Source of the DNA: an uncultured Clostridia bacterium
GTDB taxonomy: Bacteria > Bacillota > Clostridia > Oscillospirales > Ruminococcaceae
DNA length: 21,773 bases
Assembly: GCA_947588775.1 (NCBI GenBank)
Contig: CANPZQ010000019.1
Span: 1-21,773, forward strand
Direction of reading: 5' to 3'
The notes beneath the pieces were generated by a model that was given only the letters and a program-made list of their open reading frames with translations, searched no databases and was not told the DNA's origin. Positions within the stretch are counted from its first letter, which is position 1; each line of letters opens with the position of its first letter. The position numbers and the translations under genes are program-made. Positions 1 through 7,323 of the stretch are shown one piece after another.

Positions 1-2
1 TA

Positions 3-983
3 AGCGCGATGCAAAAGCTCCAGATGATTACCCAGGAAGGAAATAACGTCGGCGTCTGTGCAATCAAGGGCAACTTCGACGACGCACAGACCGGTGTAAA
101 GAAAATCTTCACCGACCCTGCCGTCGCCGAAAAGCTCGCTGAAAACGGAGTTATGTTCTCGAGCGCGAACTCCATAAACTGGGGGAGGCTCGCGCCGCAG
201 ATTGTCTACTACATCGTCGCCTACGCGCGACTCGTCCGCGACGGCAAAATCCGCCTCGGCGACTTTGTGAACGTAACCGTTCCGACCGGTAACTTCGGCA
301 ACATTTTGGCGGCGTACTATGCCCGCGAAATGGGCGTTCCGATAGCGAAGCTGATTTGCGCCTCAAACTCCAACAATGTCCTCACCGACTTCCTTAGAAC
401 CGGCGTATACGACCGAAACCGCCGCTTCTATACGACGATTTCGCCGTCGATGGATATTCTCGTTTCCTCGAACCTCGAAAGGCTTCTCTATCATCTCAGC
501 GGCCGCAACGGGGAATATATTTCCGGGCTCTTTGAATCTTTGGCTCAAACCGGGAAATTCGAGGTCACGGAGGAAATCAAGGCGAGGCTTAAAGCCCTGT
601 TCTACGCCGATTTTTGCACCGACGAAGAAACAAAGGCCGCCATCGCGAAAACCTACTCAGAATCCGGCTACACCTGCGACACACACACTGCGGTCGCGGT
701 CGGGGTTTACAATAAATATACGGCGGCTTCCGGCGACGATACTCCCGTGATTATCGCATCAACCGCGAGCCCCTATAAGTTCCCGGAGGCGGTTTTGGAC
801 GCTTTGGGCGCGTCTGGAAGCTATGCCGACGAATTCGAGATGGCGCAAAAGCTCTCGAAAATAAGCGGCCTAAAAATTCCCGCGTCGCTTTCGGTTCTTA
901 AAACAAAAAAGCCGCGTTTTACCGGCTCGGTGGAAAAATCCGAGATGCTTTCGGCGGTTTATTCGCTTCTAAAAATAAAATAA
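3..983 (+). CDS. thrC: Threonine synthase, C-terminal part (cut by window edge)
   Basis: PLP-dependent enzyme that converts O-phosphohomoserine to threonine in the cytosol, the last step of threonine synthesis. The reading frame is open to the left edge (Ser-Ala before the first Met), so the Met at base 9 is internal and the gene is truncated. Visible family features are the opening stretch AMQKLQMITQEG, then GNFDDAQTGVKKIF, and the phosphate-cradle motif TVPTGNFGN. By family length (roughly 490 residues) about 170 N-terminal residues, including the PLP lysine, lie outside the window. The stop codon at 981-983 forms the left end of a hairpin that appears to serve the convergent gene to the right. 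No other family is a serious alternative. Confidence 0.95.
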   Translation, partial: SAMQKLQMITQEGNNVGVCAIKGNFDDAQTGVKKIFTDPAVAEKLAENGVMFSSANSINWGRLAPQIVYYIVAYARLVRDGKIRLGDFVNVTVPTGNFGNILAAYYAREMGVPIAKLICASNSNNVLTDFLRTGVYDRNRRFYTTISPSMDILVSSNLERLLYHLSGRNGEYISGLFESLAQTGKFEVTEEIKARLKALFYADFCTDEETKAAIAKTYSESGYTCDTHTAVAVGVYNKYTAASGDDTPVIIASTASPYKFPEAVLDALGASGSYADEFEMAQKLSKISGLKIPASLSVLKTKKPRFTGSVEKSEMLSAVYSLLKIK

Positions 984-1003
984 TCCCCTTTGAAAGGGGA
1001 TTA
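981..1003 (-). terminator. Intrinsic terminator of the DUF1540 gene, overlapping the thrC stop
   Basis: Bases 981-1003 form a near-perfect palindrome (AATCCCC ... GGGGATT core). Read on the minus strand it is followed at once by TTTTATTTTTAG, a good U-tract, so it suits the minus-strand gene ending at 1020. On the plus strand it is followed by a G-rich sequence, not a T-run, so it is a poorer terminator for thrC. The U-tract lies inside the last codons of thrC. Confidence 0.75.
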
Positions 1004-1019
1004 TCGGGGGAGATTTGGT

Positions 1020-1187
1020 TCAGTGCTTCGGCTTGAAGGTTTTGCATTCAGTCTGCGCGGAGCATTCGGGCGACTGGCATCCGCAGCAGCAGACGTCGAT
1101 TTTTCCCGCGACGCATTCGCGGTCGTCACGGTTGTATTCGCAGCTTGAAACGCCGCACTTGATGCCGTAAATTCTTTCCTTTTCCAT
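1020..1187 (-). CDS. DUF1540 domain small Cys-rich protein
   Basis: 55-residue protein with nine cysteines (C11, C16, C25, C33, C34, C35, C37, C42, C48), arranged as in the DUF1540 family common in Clostridia: KCGVSSCEYN near the N terminus and CCCGCQSPECS in the second half. The pattern suggests metal binding, but no function is established. A longer reading from 1289 is possible. The Met at 1187 is preferred because GGAG lies nine bases upstream (1197-1200), family members start with this MEK-type sequence, and the extra 34 residues are low in family character and run into the divergent gene's ribosome binding site. It is convergent with thrC and divergent from the phosphoesterase. The 85-base gap at 1188-1272 holds a small hairpin (GCCCG/CGGGC, 1240-1252) and no clear promoter. 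Confidence 0.85.
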   Translation of the reverse strand: MEKERIYGIKCGVSSCEYNRDDRECVAGKIDVCCCGCQSPECSAQTECKTFKPKH

Positions 1188-1272
1188 TTCGGTAATCTCC
1201 GTTCTGATTATTTGCAATCTCTTGCAGGGGTTATTATGCGCCCGCGGCGGGCAGTTATTCGGAGGTGAGGCG

Positions 1273-1983
1273 TTGTCATTATTTGCCATAGCCGACCTGC
1301 ATCTGTCTTTTTCGGCGAATAAGCCGATGGACGTTTTTTCCGGCTGGGACAGCTATGCCGAAAGGCTCGAAAAAAACTGGCAGGAGCGTGTTTCGCCCGG
1401 CGACACCGTAATTATTCCCGGTGACGTTTCATGGGCGATGAGCCTTGAGGGTGCGCTCGAGGATTTTCGCTTCATAGACAGGTTAAACGGCAGAAAAATA
1501 ATTTCAAAGGGCAACCACGACTACTGGTGGAACACAAAGTCCAAAACCGACGCTTTTTTTGCCGAAAACGGGATAACGACGGTAGAAATCCTGCATAACA
1601 ATTTTTACGAGCGCGAGGGCGTCGGAATCTGCGGAACGCGCGGCTGGATTAACGACGGAAGCGAGCCGCAGGACCAAAAGCTTATTTTGCGGGAAGCCCA
1701 AAGGCTTGAACGTTCCGTTTCGGGGGCGGTTGAAGCGGGGCTCGAGCCGATTGTGTTTTTGCACTACCCGCCGGTTTATATGGACGACGTGAACGGGGAA
1801 ATAACCTCTGTCATGCAAAAATACGGCGTGAAGCTCTGCTTTTACGGCCACCTTCACGGCTACGCGCACAAAAATGCCGTAATCGGCAATCGCGATGGGA
1901 TAGAATACCGGCTGATTTCAAGTGATTTTTTACATTTTTGTCCGTATGACATAACAAATATTGTTAAAAATCACGAAAAATAG
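1273..1983 (+). CDS. Calcineurin-like metallophosphoesterase
   Basis: Predicted cytosolic metal-dependent phosphoesterase of 236 residues; substrate unknown. The dinuclear metal motifs are complete: D-x-H at D8/H10, GD at D51, GNHD at N81-H82, H164 in FLHYPP, and GHLHG at H193/H195. I chose the TTG at 1273 as start because GGAGGTG sits at 1261-1267, five bases upstream, and the protein then begins directly with the first beta strand (LFAIADLHL). An ATG at 1222 would add 17 residues of no family character. It is separated from tig by a promoter, so it is probably transcribed alone. Such clostridial phosphoesterases have the same length and motifs, but motifs alone do not give the substrate. 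Confidence 0.85.
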   Translation: MSLFAIADLHLSFSANKPMDVFSGWDSYAERLEKNWQERVSPGDTVIIPGDVSWAMSLEGALEDFRFIDRLNGRKIISKGNHDYWWNTKSKTDAFFAENGITTVEILHNNFYEREGVGICGTRGWINDGSEPQDQKLILREAQRLERSVSGAVEAGLEPIVFLHYPPVYMDDVNGEITSVMQKYGVKLCFYGHLHGYAHKNAVIGNRDGIEYRLISSDFLHFCPYDITNIVKNHEK

Positions 1984-2021
1984 ATTTTCAAGAAATTTCG
2001 GTAGAAATAATCCGTGTTTTA

Positions 2022-2030
2022 TGTTATACT
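2022..2030 (+). promoter_or_regulatory. Extended -10 promoter of the tig-clpP-clpX operon
   Basis: TGTTATACT is a TGn extended -10 with the hexamer TATACT at 2025-2030. No good -35 box is visible 17 bases upstream, as is common for extended -10 promoters. Transcription would start near 2037, about 45 bases before the tig start codon. Confidence 0.6.
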
Positions 2031-2083
2031 TTATTATTACGTAAATGGATAAAAATCCGACAAATAAACAGGAGGCACAAAAA

Positions 2084-3367
2084 ATGCTGAAATCAAAGAA
2101 TAACGTCGAAACAAACAAGTACGAGCTGGAAATTGAAATTTCCCCCGAGGCTTTCGAGGACGCGGTCCAGAAGGCGTATCTCAAAAACAAGTCGAAAATA
2201 AGCATACCCGGCTTCAGACCCGGCAAGGCTCCGAGAAAGATGATTGAAACCCAGTACGGAGAGAGCGTTTTCTATGAGGAAGCGGTAAACTCGCTCTACG
2301 GCGACGCCGTCGAGGAGGCGGTTAAGGAAGCGGAGCTTAAGCTCGTCTGCCCGCCCGAGGTCGAGGTTACCGAGGTCGGCAAGGACGTCGGCGTAAAATT
2401 CAAGGCAGTATGCACCACAAGGCCCGAGGTAAAGCTCGGCGACTGCAAGGGTATAAAGGTAACGAAAACTGTCAATCCTGTAACAGATGAAATGGTTGAC
2501 CACGAAATCGGCCATATGCGCGAGCGCAATTCCCGCTCGGTAAACGTCGACGACAGAGCCGCTCAGAACGGCGACGACGTCGTTATCGACTTCGAGGGCT
2601 TTAAGGACGGCGTTGCGTTCGAGGGCGGCAAGGCGGAGAAATACACCTTGAAGCTCGGCTCCGGTTCGTTCATTCCCGGATTCGAGGAGCAGCTTGTCGG
2701 CCACAACGTCGGCGACGAATTTGAAATCAACGTCACCTTCCCGGAGGACTATCAGGCGAAGGAGCTTGCCGGCGCGCCGGTCGTTTTCAAAATCAAGCTC
2801 CATGAAATCCGCATGACCGAGCTTCCCGAGCTTGACGACGACTTTGTAAAGGACGCTACCGACTTTGAAACCGTCGACGAGCTTAAAGCCGACGTGAGAA
2901 AGCACCTTGAGGAGCATGCCGAGGAGCACGCAAACGCCGAAGTTGAGAGCTCCATCATGGAGGGCGTAATTTCAAAGCTTGAAGCCGAAATCCCCGAGGT
3001 TATGTTTGAAAACAAGGTCAACGAGATGATTGACGACCTCGCGCACCGCCTTTCCCACCAGGGCGTCGACCTCAAGACCTACATGCAGTTCACCGGCATG
3101 ACCGAGGAGGGCCTCCGCGAAACCTATCGCGAGCAGGCCGAGAAGCAGGTTAAGCTTCGCCTCGCTTTGGAGCAGTATGTTGCCGACAACAAGGTCGAGG
3201 CCACCGACGAGGAGGTCGAGGCGGAGTTCACGAAGATTGCCGAGCAGTACAAAATGCCCGTCGAGCAGGTTAAAATCTATATCCGTCCCGAGGATTTGAA
3301 GCTTGACGTATGCGTAGAAAAGGCAGTTGAGGAAATCAAGGCGGCGGCGGTAATCGAAACCGCCTGA
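2084..3367 (+). CDS. tig: Trigger factor, ribosome-bound chaperone and prolyl isomerase
   Basis: Binds the ribosome at the peptide exit and helps new proteins fold; also has peptidyl-prolyl isomerase activity. From the start at 2084 the protein has 427 residues, typical for the family. The ribosome-docking signature GFRPGKAP is at residues 43-50. The middle FKBP-type domain runs roughly 150-235 (GDDVVIDFEGF, then SGSFIPGFEEQLVG). The acidic, helical C-terminal part is the SurA-like substrate cradle. The start at 2084 is chosen because AGGAGG lies at 2070-2075; an in-frame ATG at 2045 has no such site and adds 13 unrelated residues. It is the first gene of the operon, 36 bases ahead of clpP. 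Confidence 0.97.
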   Translation: MLKSKNNVETNKYELEIEISPEAFEDAVQKAYLKNKSKISIPGFRPGKAPRKMIETQYGESVFYEEAVNSLYGDAVEEAVKEAELKLVCPPEVEVTEVGKDVGVKFKAVCTTRPEVKLGDCKGIKVTKTVNPVTDEMVDHEIGHMRERNSRSVNVDDRAAQNGDDVVIDFEGFKDGVAFEGGKAEKYTLKLGSGSFIPGFEEQLVGHNVGDEFEINVTFPEDYQAKELAGAPVVFKIKLHEIRMTELPELDDDFVKDATDFETVDELKADVRKHLEEHAEEHANAEVESSIMEGVISKLEAEIPEVMFENKVNEMIDDLAHRLSHQGVDLKTYMQFTGMTEEGLRETYREQAEKQVKLRLALEQYVADNKVEATDEEVEAEFTKIAEQYKMPVEQVKIYIRPEDLKLDVCVEKAVEEIKAAAVIETA

Positions 3368-3403
3368 TAAAGCCGCGCTATACCGTTTTTTAGGAGGATA
3401 ACT

Positions 3404-4006
3404 ATGCCATTAGTACCTAATGTAATCGAGCAGACAAGTCACGGCGAACGCTTTTACGACATCTTTTCACGCCTTCTGAACGACAGAATCATCGTTTTGT
3501 CGGACGAGGTGAACAGCGCGACCGCGTCGGTCGTCGTCGCCCAGCTTCTGTTTTTGGACAGTCAGGATTCCGAAAAGGATATTTTCCTCTACATCAACAG
3601 CCCCGGCGGCTCCATAACCGACGGAATGGCGATTTACGACACCATGCAGTACGTCAAGGCCGACGTTTCGACCATCTGCGTCGGAATGGCCGCCTCGATG
3701 GGCGCGTTCCTGCTTTCGGGCGGCGCGAAGGGAAAGAGAATCGCCCTTCCGCACAGCGAAATTTTAATCCACCAGCCCCTTATCGGCGGCGGATTGGGCG
3801 GGCAATGCACCGACATCAAGATTCACTCCGACCACCTTGTGAGAATCCGCGAGCTTCTGAATAAGCTTCTCGCCGAGAACACGGGGCGGACCCTCGAGGA
3901 GATTCAGCGCGACACCGAGCGCGACCACTATATGACCGCGCAGGAGGCACTTGAGTACGGCATCGTCGACAGAATAATCACGAGCGCGAAGGCACTCAAC
4001 GAATAA
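3404..4006 (+). CDS. clpP: ATP-dependent Clp protease proteolytic subunit
   Basis: Serine protease that forms the two-ring, 14-subunit chamber and degrades proteins fed by ClpX or ClpC. The 200-residue length is typical. The catalytic triad is visible: S98 in GMAASMG, H123 in LIHQP, and D174 in the TERD motif. D174 is shifted by two relative to E. coli because of a two-residue longer loop after HQP. The oligomer-sensor region is recognisable (TGRTLEEIQRDTERD). AGGAGG lies just upstream of the ATG. It sits between tig and clpX and is presumably transcribed with them, so the chamber and its unfoldase are made together. Confidence 0.98.
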   Translation: MPLVPNVIEQTSHGERFYDIFSRLLNDRIIVLSDEVNSATASVVVAQLLFLDSQDSEKDIFLYINSPGGSITDGMAIYDTMQYVKADVSTICVGMAASMGAFLLSGGAKGKRIALPHSEILIHQPLIGGGLGGQCTDIKIHSDHLVRIRELLNKLLAENTGRTLEEIQRDTERDHYMTAQEALEYGIVDRIITSAKALNE

Positions 4007-4046
4007 TCCGACAACAAAGAAGTATGCAAGGATAGGAGGGGGTCAT

Positions 4047-5312
4047 ATGGCAGGAGGAGAAAACGTAAAGTGCTGCAGCTTCTGCGGCAAGCCCGAAAAT
4101 CAGGTGACGAACCTGTTCTTCTCGGGAGATGTGCAGATTTGCGACGAATGCGTTATGTTCTGCTACGACCTTATGGACGAAAAGGGCTACTTTGACCGCG
4201 AACGCTATTCCGGCCGCAAAAACCGGAATTCGTTTTCGGACATAACAATATCAAAGCCCGCGGAAATCAAAAAAGTCCTCGACGAATACGTTATCGGCCA
4301 GGAACAGGCCAAGATAGCTCTTTCCGTCGCGGTTTACAACCACTATAAGAGAATAACCTCCGACGCCGGAACGAACGGCGTCGAAATCCAGAAGTCAAAC
4401 GTTCTGCTGCTCGGCCCCACCGGCGTGGGAAAAACCCATCTTGCGCAGACGCTCGCGAGAACCTTAAACGTTCCCTTCGCGATTGCAGACGCGACGACCC
4501 TTACCGAGGCGGGATATGTCGGCGACGACGTTGAAAACGTCCTTCTGAGGCTTATTCAGGCCGCCGACTACAACGTCGAAGCCGCCGAGCACGGGATAAT
4601 CTACATCGACGAAATCGACAAAATCGCCCGGAAGTCCGAAAACGTTTCCATCACCCGCGACGTAAGCGGCGAGGGTGTTCAGCAGGCACTTCTGAAAATA
4701 ATCGAAGGAACGGTTTCAAACGTCCCGCCCCAGGGCGGCAGAAAGCACCCGACGCAGGAATTTATCCAGATTGATACAAAAAATATCCTCTTCATCTGCG
4801 GTGGAGCGTTCGACGGCCTTGAAAGCGTAATCCGCCGCCGCACCGACACCTCTACAGTCGGCTTCGGCGGAACCCTTAAGCAGAAGGTTTCGGGCGAGGA
4901 GGTTTTAAAAAACGTCCTGCCGGAGGACCTTGTAAGGTACGGGATAATTCCCGAGCTTATAGGCAGACTGCCGGTAATTTCGGTGCTTTCGCCGCTCGAC
5001 GAAAACGCGCTCATATCCATTCTCACCGAGCCCAAAAACTCGCTTGAGAAGCAGTATAAGGCACTTTTCGGCTTCGACGGAATCGAGCTTGAAATCACAG
5101 ACGGCGCGAAGCACGAAATCGCGAAGCAGGCTCTTTCCCAAAAAACCGGCGCGAGGGGACTTCGCTCAATCGTCGAAAAGGCTTTGCTGAAGCCGATGTT
5201 TGAAACCCCGACCATCGAGGACGTTTCAAAGGTAATCGTCACCGAGGAAACTATCCGCGACGGCGCGGACGTAACTCTTGAACACAACGGAAGAGCAAAG
5301 ACAAAAAGGTAA
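4047..5312 (+). CDS. clpX: ATP-dependent Clp protease ATP-binding subunit ClpX
   Basis: AAA+ unfoldase that recognises substrates, unfolds them and feeds them to ClpP. The N-terminal zinc-binding domain has C10, C13, C32 and C35. Also visible are Walker A GPTGVGKT (123-130), pore loop GYVG (156-159), Walker B IYIDE (186-190), the RKH loop (232-234), the ClpP-docking loop as VGF (271-273, where IGF is usual), the arginine finger in IGRLP (about R307), and sensor 2 in GARGLR (about R370). Length 421 is normal. The ribosome binding site AGGAGGGGG is strong. It is followed by a small membrane-protein ORF and rarA, not by lon. Confidence 0.98.
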   Translation: MAGGENVKCCSFCGKPENQVTNLFFSGDVQICDECVMFCYDLMDEKGYFDRERYSGRKNRNSFSDITISKPAEIKKVLDEYVIGQEQAKIALSVAVYNHYKRITSDAGTNGVEIQKSNVLLLGPTGVGKTHLAQTLARTLNVPFAIADATTLTEAGYVGDDVENVLLRLIQAADYNVEAAEHGIIYIDEIDKIARKSENVSITRDVSGEGVQQALLKIIEGTVSNVPPQGGRKHPTQEFIQIDTKNILFICGGAFDGLESVIRRRTDTSTVGFGGTLKQKVSGEEVLKNVLPEDLVRYGIIPELIGRLPVISVLSPLDENALISILTEPKNSLEKQYKALFGFDGIELEITDGAKHEIAKQALSQKTGARGLRSIVEKALLKPMFETPTIEDVSKVIVTEETIRDGADVTLEHNGRAKTKR

Positions 5313-5360
5313 TTTTCGGCGAAGCTGTTCTGCAAATCAGGGTTATCGGGAGGCATACGC

Positions 5361-5534
5361 ATGAATTACATTATAGCTGTTATATGTACCTTGGTTGCTT
5401 GGTTTGTGGGTTTGTTGATAGACGCGAATATTCATCTCGGGGACCCGCAAGGATTTACATGCCTAAGAGTGCTGCTGCCTATTTTGGCGATGGGGCTTTG
5501 CATATTGCGCAGTATCAACGAGGGCAAGAAATAA
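5361..5534 (+). CDS. Small hypothetical membrane protein (57 aa)
   Basis: Short ORF in the clpX-rarA gap. It starts at an ATG preceded by GGGAGG at 5348-5353. The product begins MNYIIAVICTLVAWFVGLLI and ends SINEGKK. Two hydrophobic segments, about residues 2-20 and 36-49, are joined by a short polar stretch (DANIHLGDPQ), which suggests a two-pass inner-membrane protein with both ends on the same side. G+C by hand count is about 44%, lower than clpX or rarA. I do not recognise a family. Good ribosome binding site, start and membrane pattern support a real gene; lack of a known homologue and the short length keep the call moderate. It shares the transcription unit with its neighbours, with 48 and 68 bases of spacing. 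Confidence 0.6.
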   Translation: MNYIIAVICTLVAWFVGLLIDANIHLGDPQGFTCLRVLLPILAMGLCILRSINEGKK

Positions 5535-5602
5535 CTTCTCGTTTCTTGAAAAGATGATGTATTGCGGCCTCTATCTTCGTACGTTAAAAGGGGGAAAACG
5601 CC

Positions 5603-6865
5603 ATGACTCCGCTTGCTGACAGAATCCGGCCGAAAACTCTCGACGACGTGGTCGGACAGAAGCACATTCTGGGGAAGGGCAAGCCTCTGAGAAAAATAAT
5701 CGAGGGCGGGAATATCCCGAACATGATTTTTTACGGGCCTTCCGGCGTCGGTAAAACCACCGTCGCGAGAATCATCGCCGAAAACACCAACCTTAAAATG
5801 TGCAGGCTAAACGGCACCTCCGCCTCGGTTCAGGATATAAAGGACATAATCTCCGACACCGACACCATCGACGGCTACAACGGGATTCTGCTCTATCTCG
5901 ACGAGATACAGTATCTCAATAAAAAGCAGCAGCAGTCGCTTTTGGAGTACATAGAGGACGGCAGAATCACGCTTATTTCCTCGACGACCGAGAACCCGTA
6001 TTTTTACGTCTACAACGCGATTATAAGCCGCTCGACGGTTTTTGAGTTCCTGCCGATAAGCCCCGAGGAAACCCTTCCCGCCATCGAGAGGGGATTCAGG
6101 CTTGCCGCCGAGGATTTGGGCCTGCCGCTTTTTTTGGAGGACGGCGTTACCGAGCTTATTGCGCGCGGCTGCGGCGGCGACGTCCGCAAGTCAATCAACA
6201 CCGTGGAGCTATGCGTTTTGTCCTCACAGTCGGACGAAAAGCTTGAGGTTACGCTTGAAACCGCGAAGCTTTTGACGCAGCGTTCAAACATGCGCTACGA
6301 CAGGGCGGGGGACGAGCACTACGACATTTTATCCGCGCTCCAGAAGTCGATTCGCGGCTCAGACGAAAACGCCGCGCTTCACTACGCCGCAAGGCTCATC
6401 GAATCGGGGGATATAATCTCGCTCTGCAGGCGGCTTCTTGTTATCGCCGCCGAGGACATCGGGCTTGCATATCCGCAGGCGATACCGATTGTGAAAGCGG
6501 GCGTCGACAGCGCGTTCCAGCTCGGGCTTCCCGAGGCGAAAATTCCTCTTGCCGACGCGATAATTCTTCTCGCGACCGCGCCGAAATCAAACAGCGGCAA
6601 CGAGGCGATAATCGCGGCCCTCAAGGATTTAAAGGCGCACGGCGAAGCGGGCTTCCCGAGGCATCTTCAAAACGTCCATCTTGACGGCGAGGGTGCGGCG
6701 GTAAAGGGGCAGCATTACCTCTATCCGCACGATTTCCCGAACCATTGGGTGGAGCAGCAGTATCTTCCCGACGAAATAAAGGACAGCGTTTACTACGTCT
6801 ACGGCGAAAACAAGACGGAACAGGCCGCAAAGGCGTATTGGGACTTGATTAAAAAGAAAAAATAA
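5603..6865 (+). CDS. rarA: Replication-associated recombination protein A (MgsA/RarA AAA+ ATPase)
   Basis: AAA+ ATPase related to clamp-loader subunits that acts at stalled replication forks. The 420-residue protein begins PLADRIRPKTLDDVVGQKH, the typical RarA opening. Walker A GPSGVGKT is at 45-52, Walker B LLYLDE at 96-101, sensor 1 STTENP near 127-132, and a SRS arginine-finger motif near 142-144. The C-terminal RarA-type tetramerisation region is recognisable (RRLLVIAAEDIGLAYPQA, then APKSNSGNEA). Walker B is followed by IQYLN where many homologues have IHRFN, a variant and not a loss. GGGGG precedes the ATG. It occupies the place after clpX where lon is often found in Firmicutes. Confidence 0.93.
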   Translation: MTPLADRIRPKTLDDVVGQKHILGKGKPLRKIIEGGNIPNMIFYGPSGVGKTTVARIIAENTNLKMCRLNGTSASVQDIKDIISDTDTIDGYNGILLYLDEIQYLNKKQQQSLLEYIEDGRITLISSTTENPYFYVYNAIISRSTVFEFLPISPEETLPAIERGFRLAAEDLGLPLFLEDGVTELIARGCGGDVRKSINTVELCVLSSQSDEKLEVTLETAKLLTQRSNMRYDRAGDEHYDILSALQKSIRGSDENAALHYAARLIESGDIISLCRRLLVIAAEDIGLAYPQAIPIVKAGVDSAFQLGLPEAKIPLADAIILLATAPKSNSGNEAIIAALKDLKAHGEAGFPRHLQNVHLDGEGAAVKGQHYLYPHDFPNHWVEQQYLPDEIKDSVYYVYGENKTEQAAKAYWDLIKKKK

Positions 6866-6929
6866 ATCGCGGGTGAAAGGCGTTTGGTGGTATGACGGAG
6901 GGTGTAAATCGGGATTTGCAGAGGCAGTT

Positions 6930-7262
6930 ATGTATTCTATCAGAAAAATAAGCCGTAACGAGGTAAATGAGGCTCTTGCGCTTGCTTTAGAAGTTTTTAT
7001 GCAGTTTGAAGCACCCGATTATTCGCCGGAAGGGGTAACAACATTTAAGCGCGACATTGTTGAGAATGAGGAATTTATCAACAGCTGTCGGCAGGGGATT
7101 TGTCCGATTTATGCGGCGTTTGACGGCGGCAAAATGGTCGGAATTATGGGAATGCGCGCAAATGGGAAAGGTTTCTACCTCCGCATTGGATTTATACCTT
7201 TGTCAGAGGAACAGGAAACTGACGGGATAAGATTTACGCCTATGAAGTATGTTGTACGATGA
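6930..7262 (+). pseudogene. GNAT acetyltransferase with apparent in-frame internal deletion
   Basis: The N-terminal half (MYSIRKISRNEVNEALALAL, then VFMQFEAPDYSPEGV and a stretch ending GGKMVGIMGMRANG) matches the opening of clostridial GNAT N-acetyltransferases. The last 28 residues (FYLRIGFIPLSEEQ, then DGIRFTPMKYVV) match the end of the same family. Between residues 79 and 82, where about 50 residues should hold the acetyl-CoA-binding R/Q-x-x-G-x-G/A loop, the sequence jumps straight from one half to the other. The frame is kept, so a 110-residue product could be made, but it is unlikely to be catalytic. Start at 6930 with GAGG upstream. G+C is about 44% by hand count. It could instead be a shortened non-catalytic protein; an assembly error is possible. 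Confidence 0.65.
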
Positions 7263-7269
7263 ATGTAAA

Positions 7270-7297
7270 AAAAGCAGACGGTTTTTCGTCTGCTTTT
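7270..7297. terminator. Bidirectional intrinsic terminator
   Basis: Eleven-base-pair stem AAAAGCAGACG (7270-7280) / CGTCTGCTTTT (7287-7297) with loop GTTTTT. The arms supply T-rich tails on both strands, so it ends the tig-clpP-clpX-rarA unit from the left and the S1-domain gene from the right. Confidence 0.9.
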
Positions 7298-7323
7298 ACT
7301 GTTTTATGCGGGACTGCCGTATG

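Noticed and set aside
2093..2929. 278-codon frame antisense to tig
   Set aside because: Mirror of a real gene with strong codon bias; no SD, no recognisable domain. The same holds for long antisense frames over clpX, prfA, tsaC, the M18 gene and spoIIGA.
3404..4006. Possible loss of the ClpP catalytic aspartate, because residue 172 is Glu
   Set aside because: Aligning from H123 shows a two-residue longer loop after HQP, so the catalytic Asp is D174 and the triad is intact.
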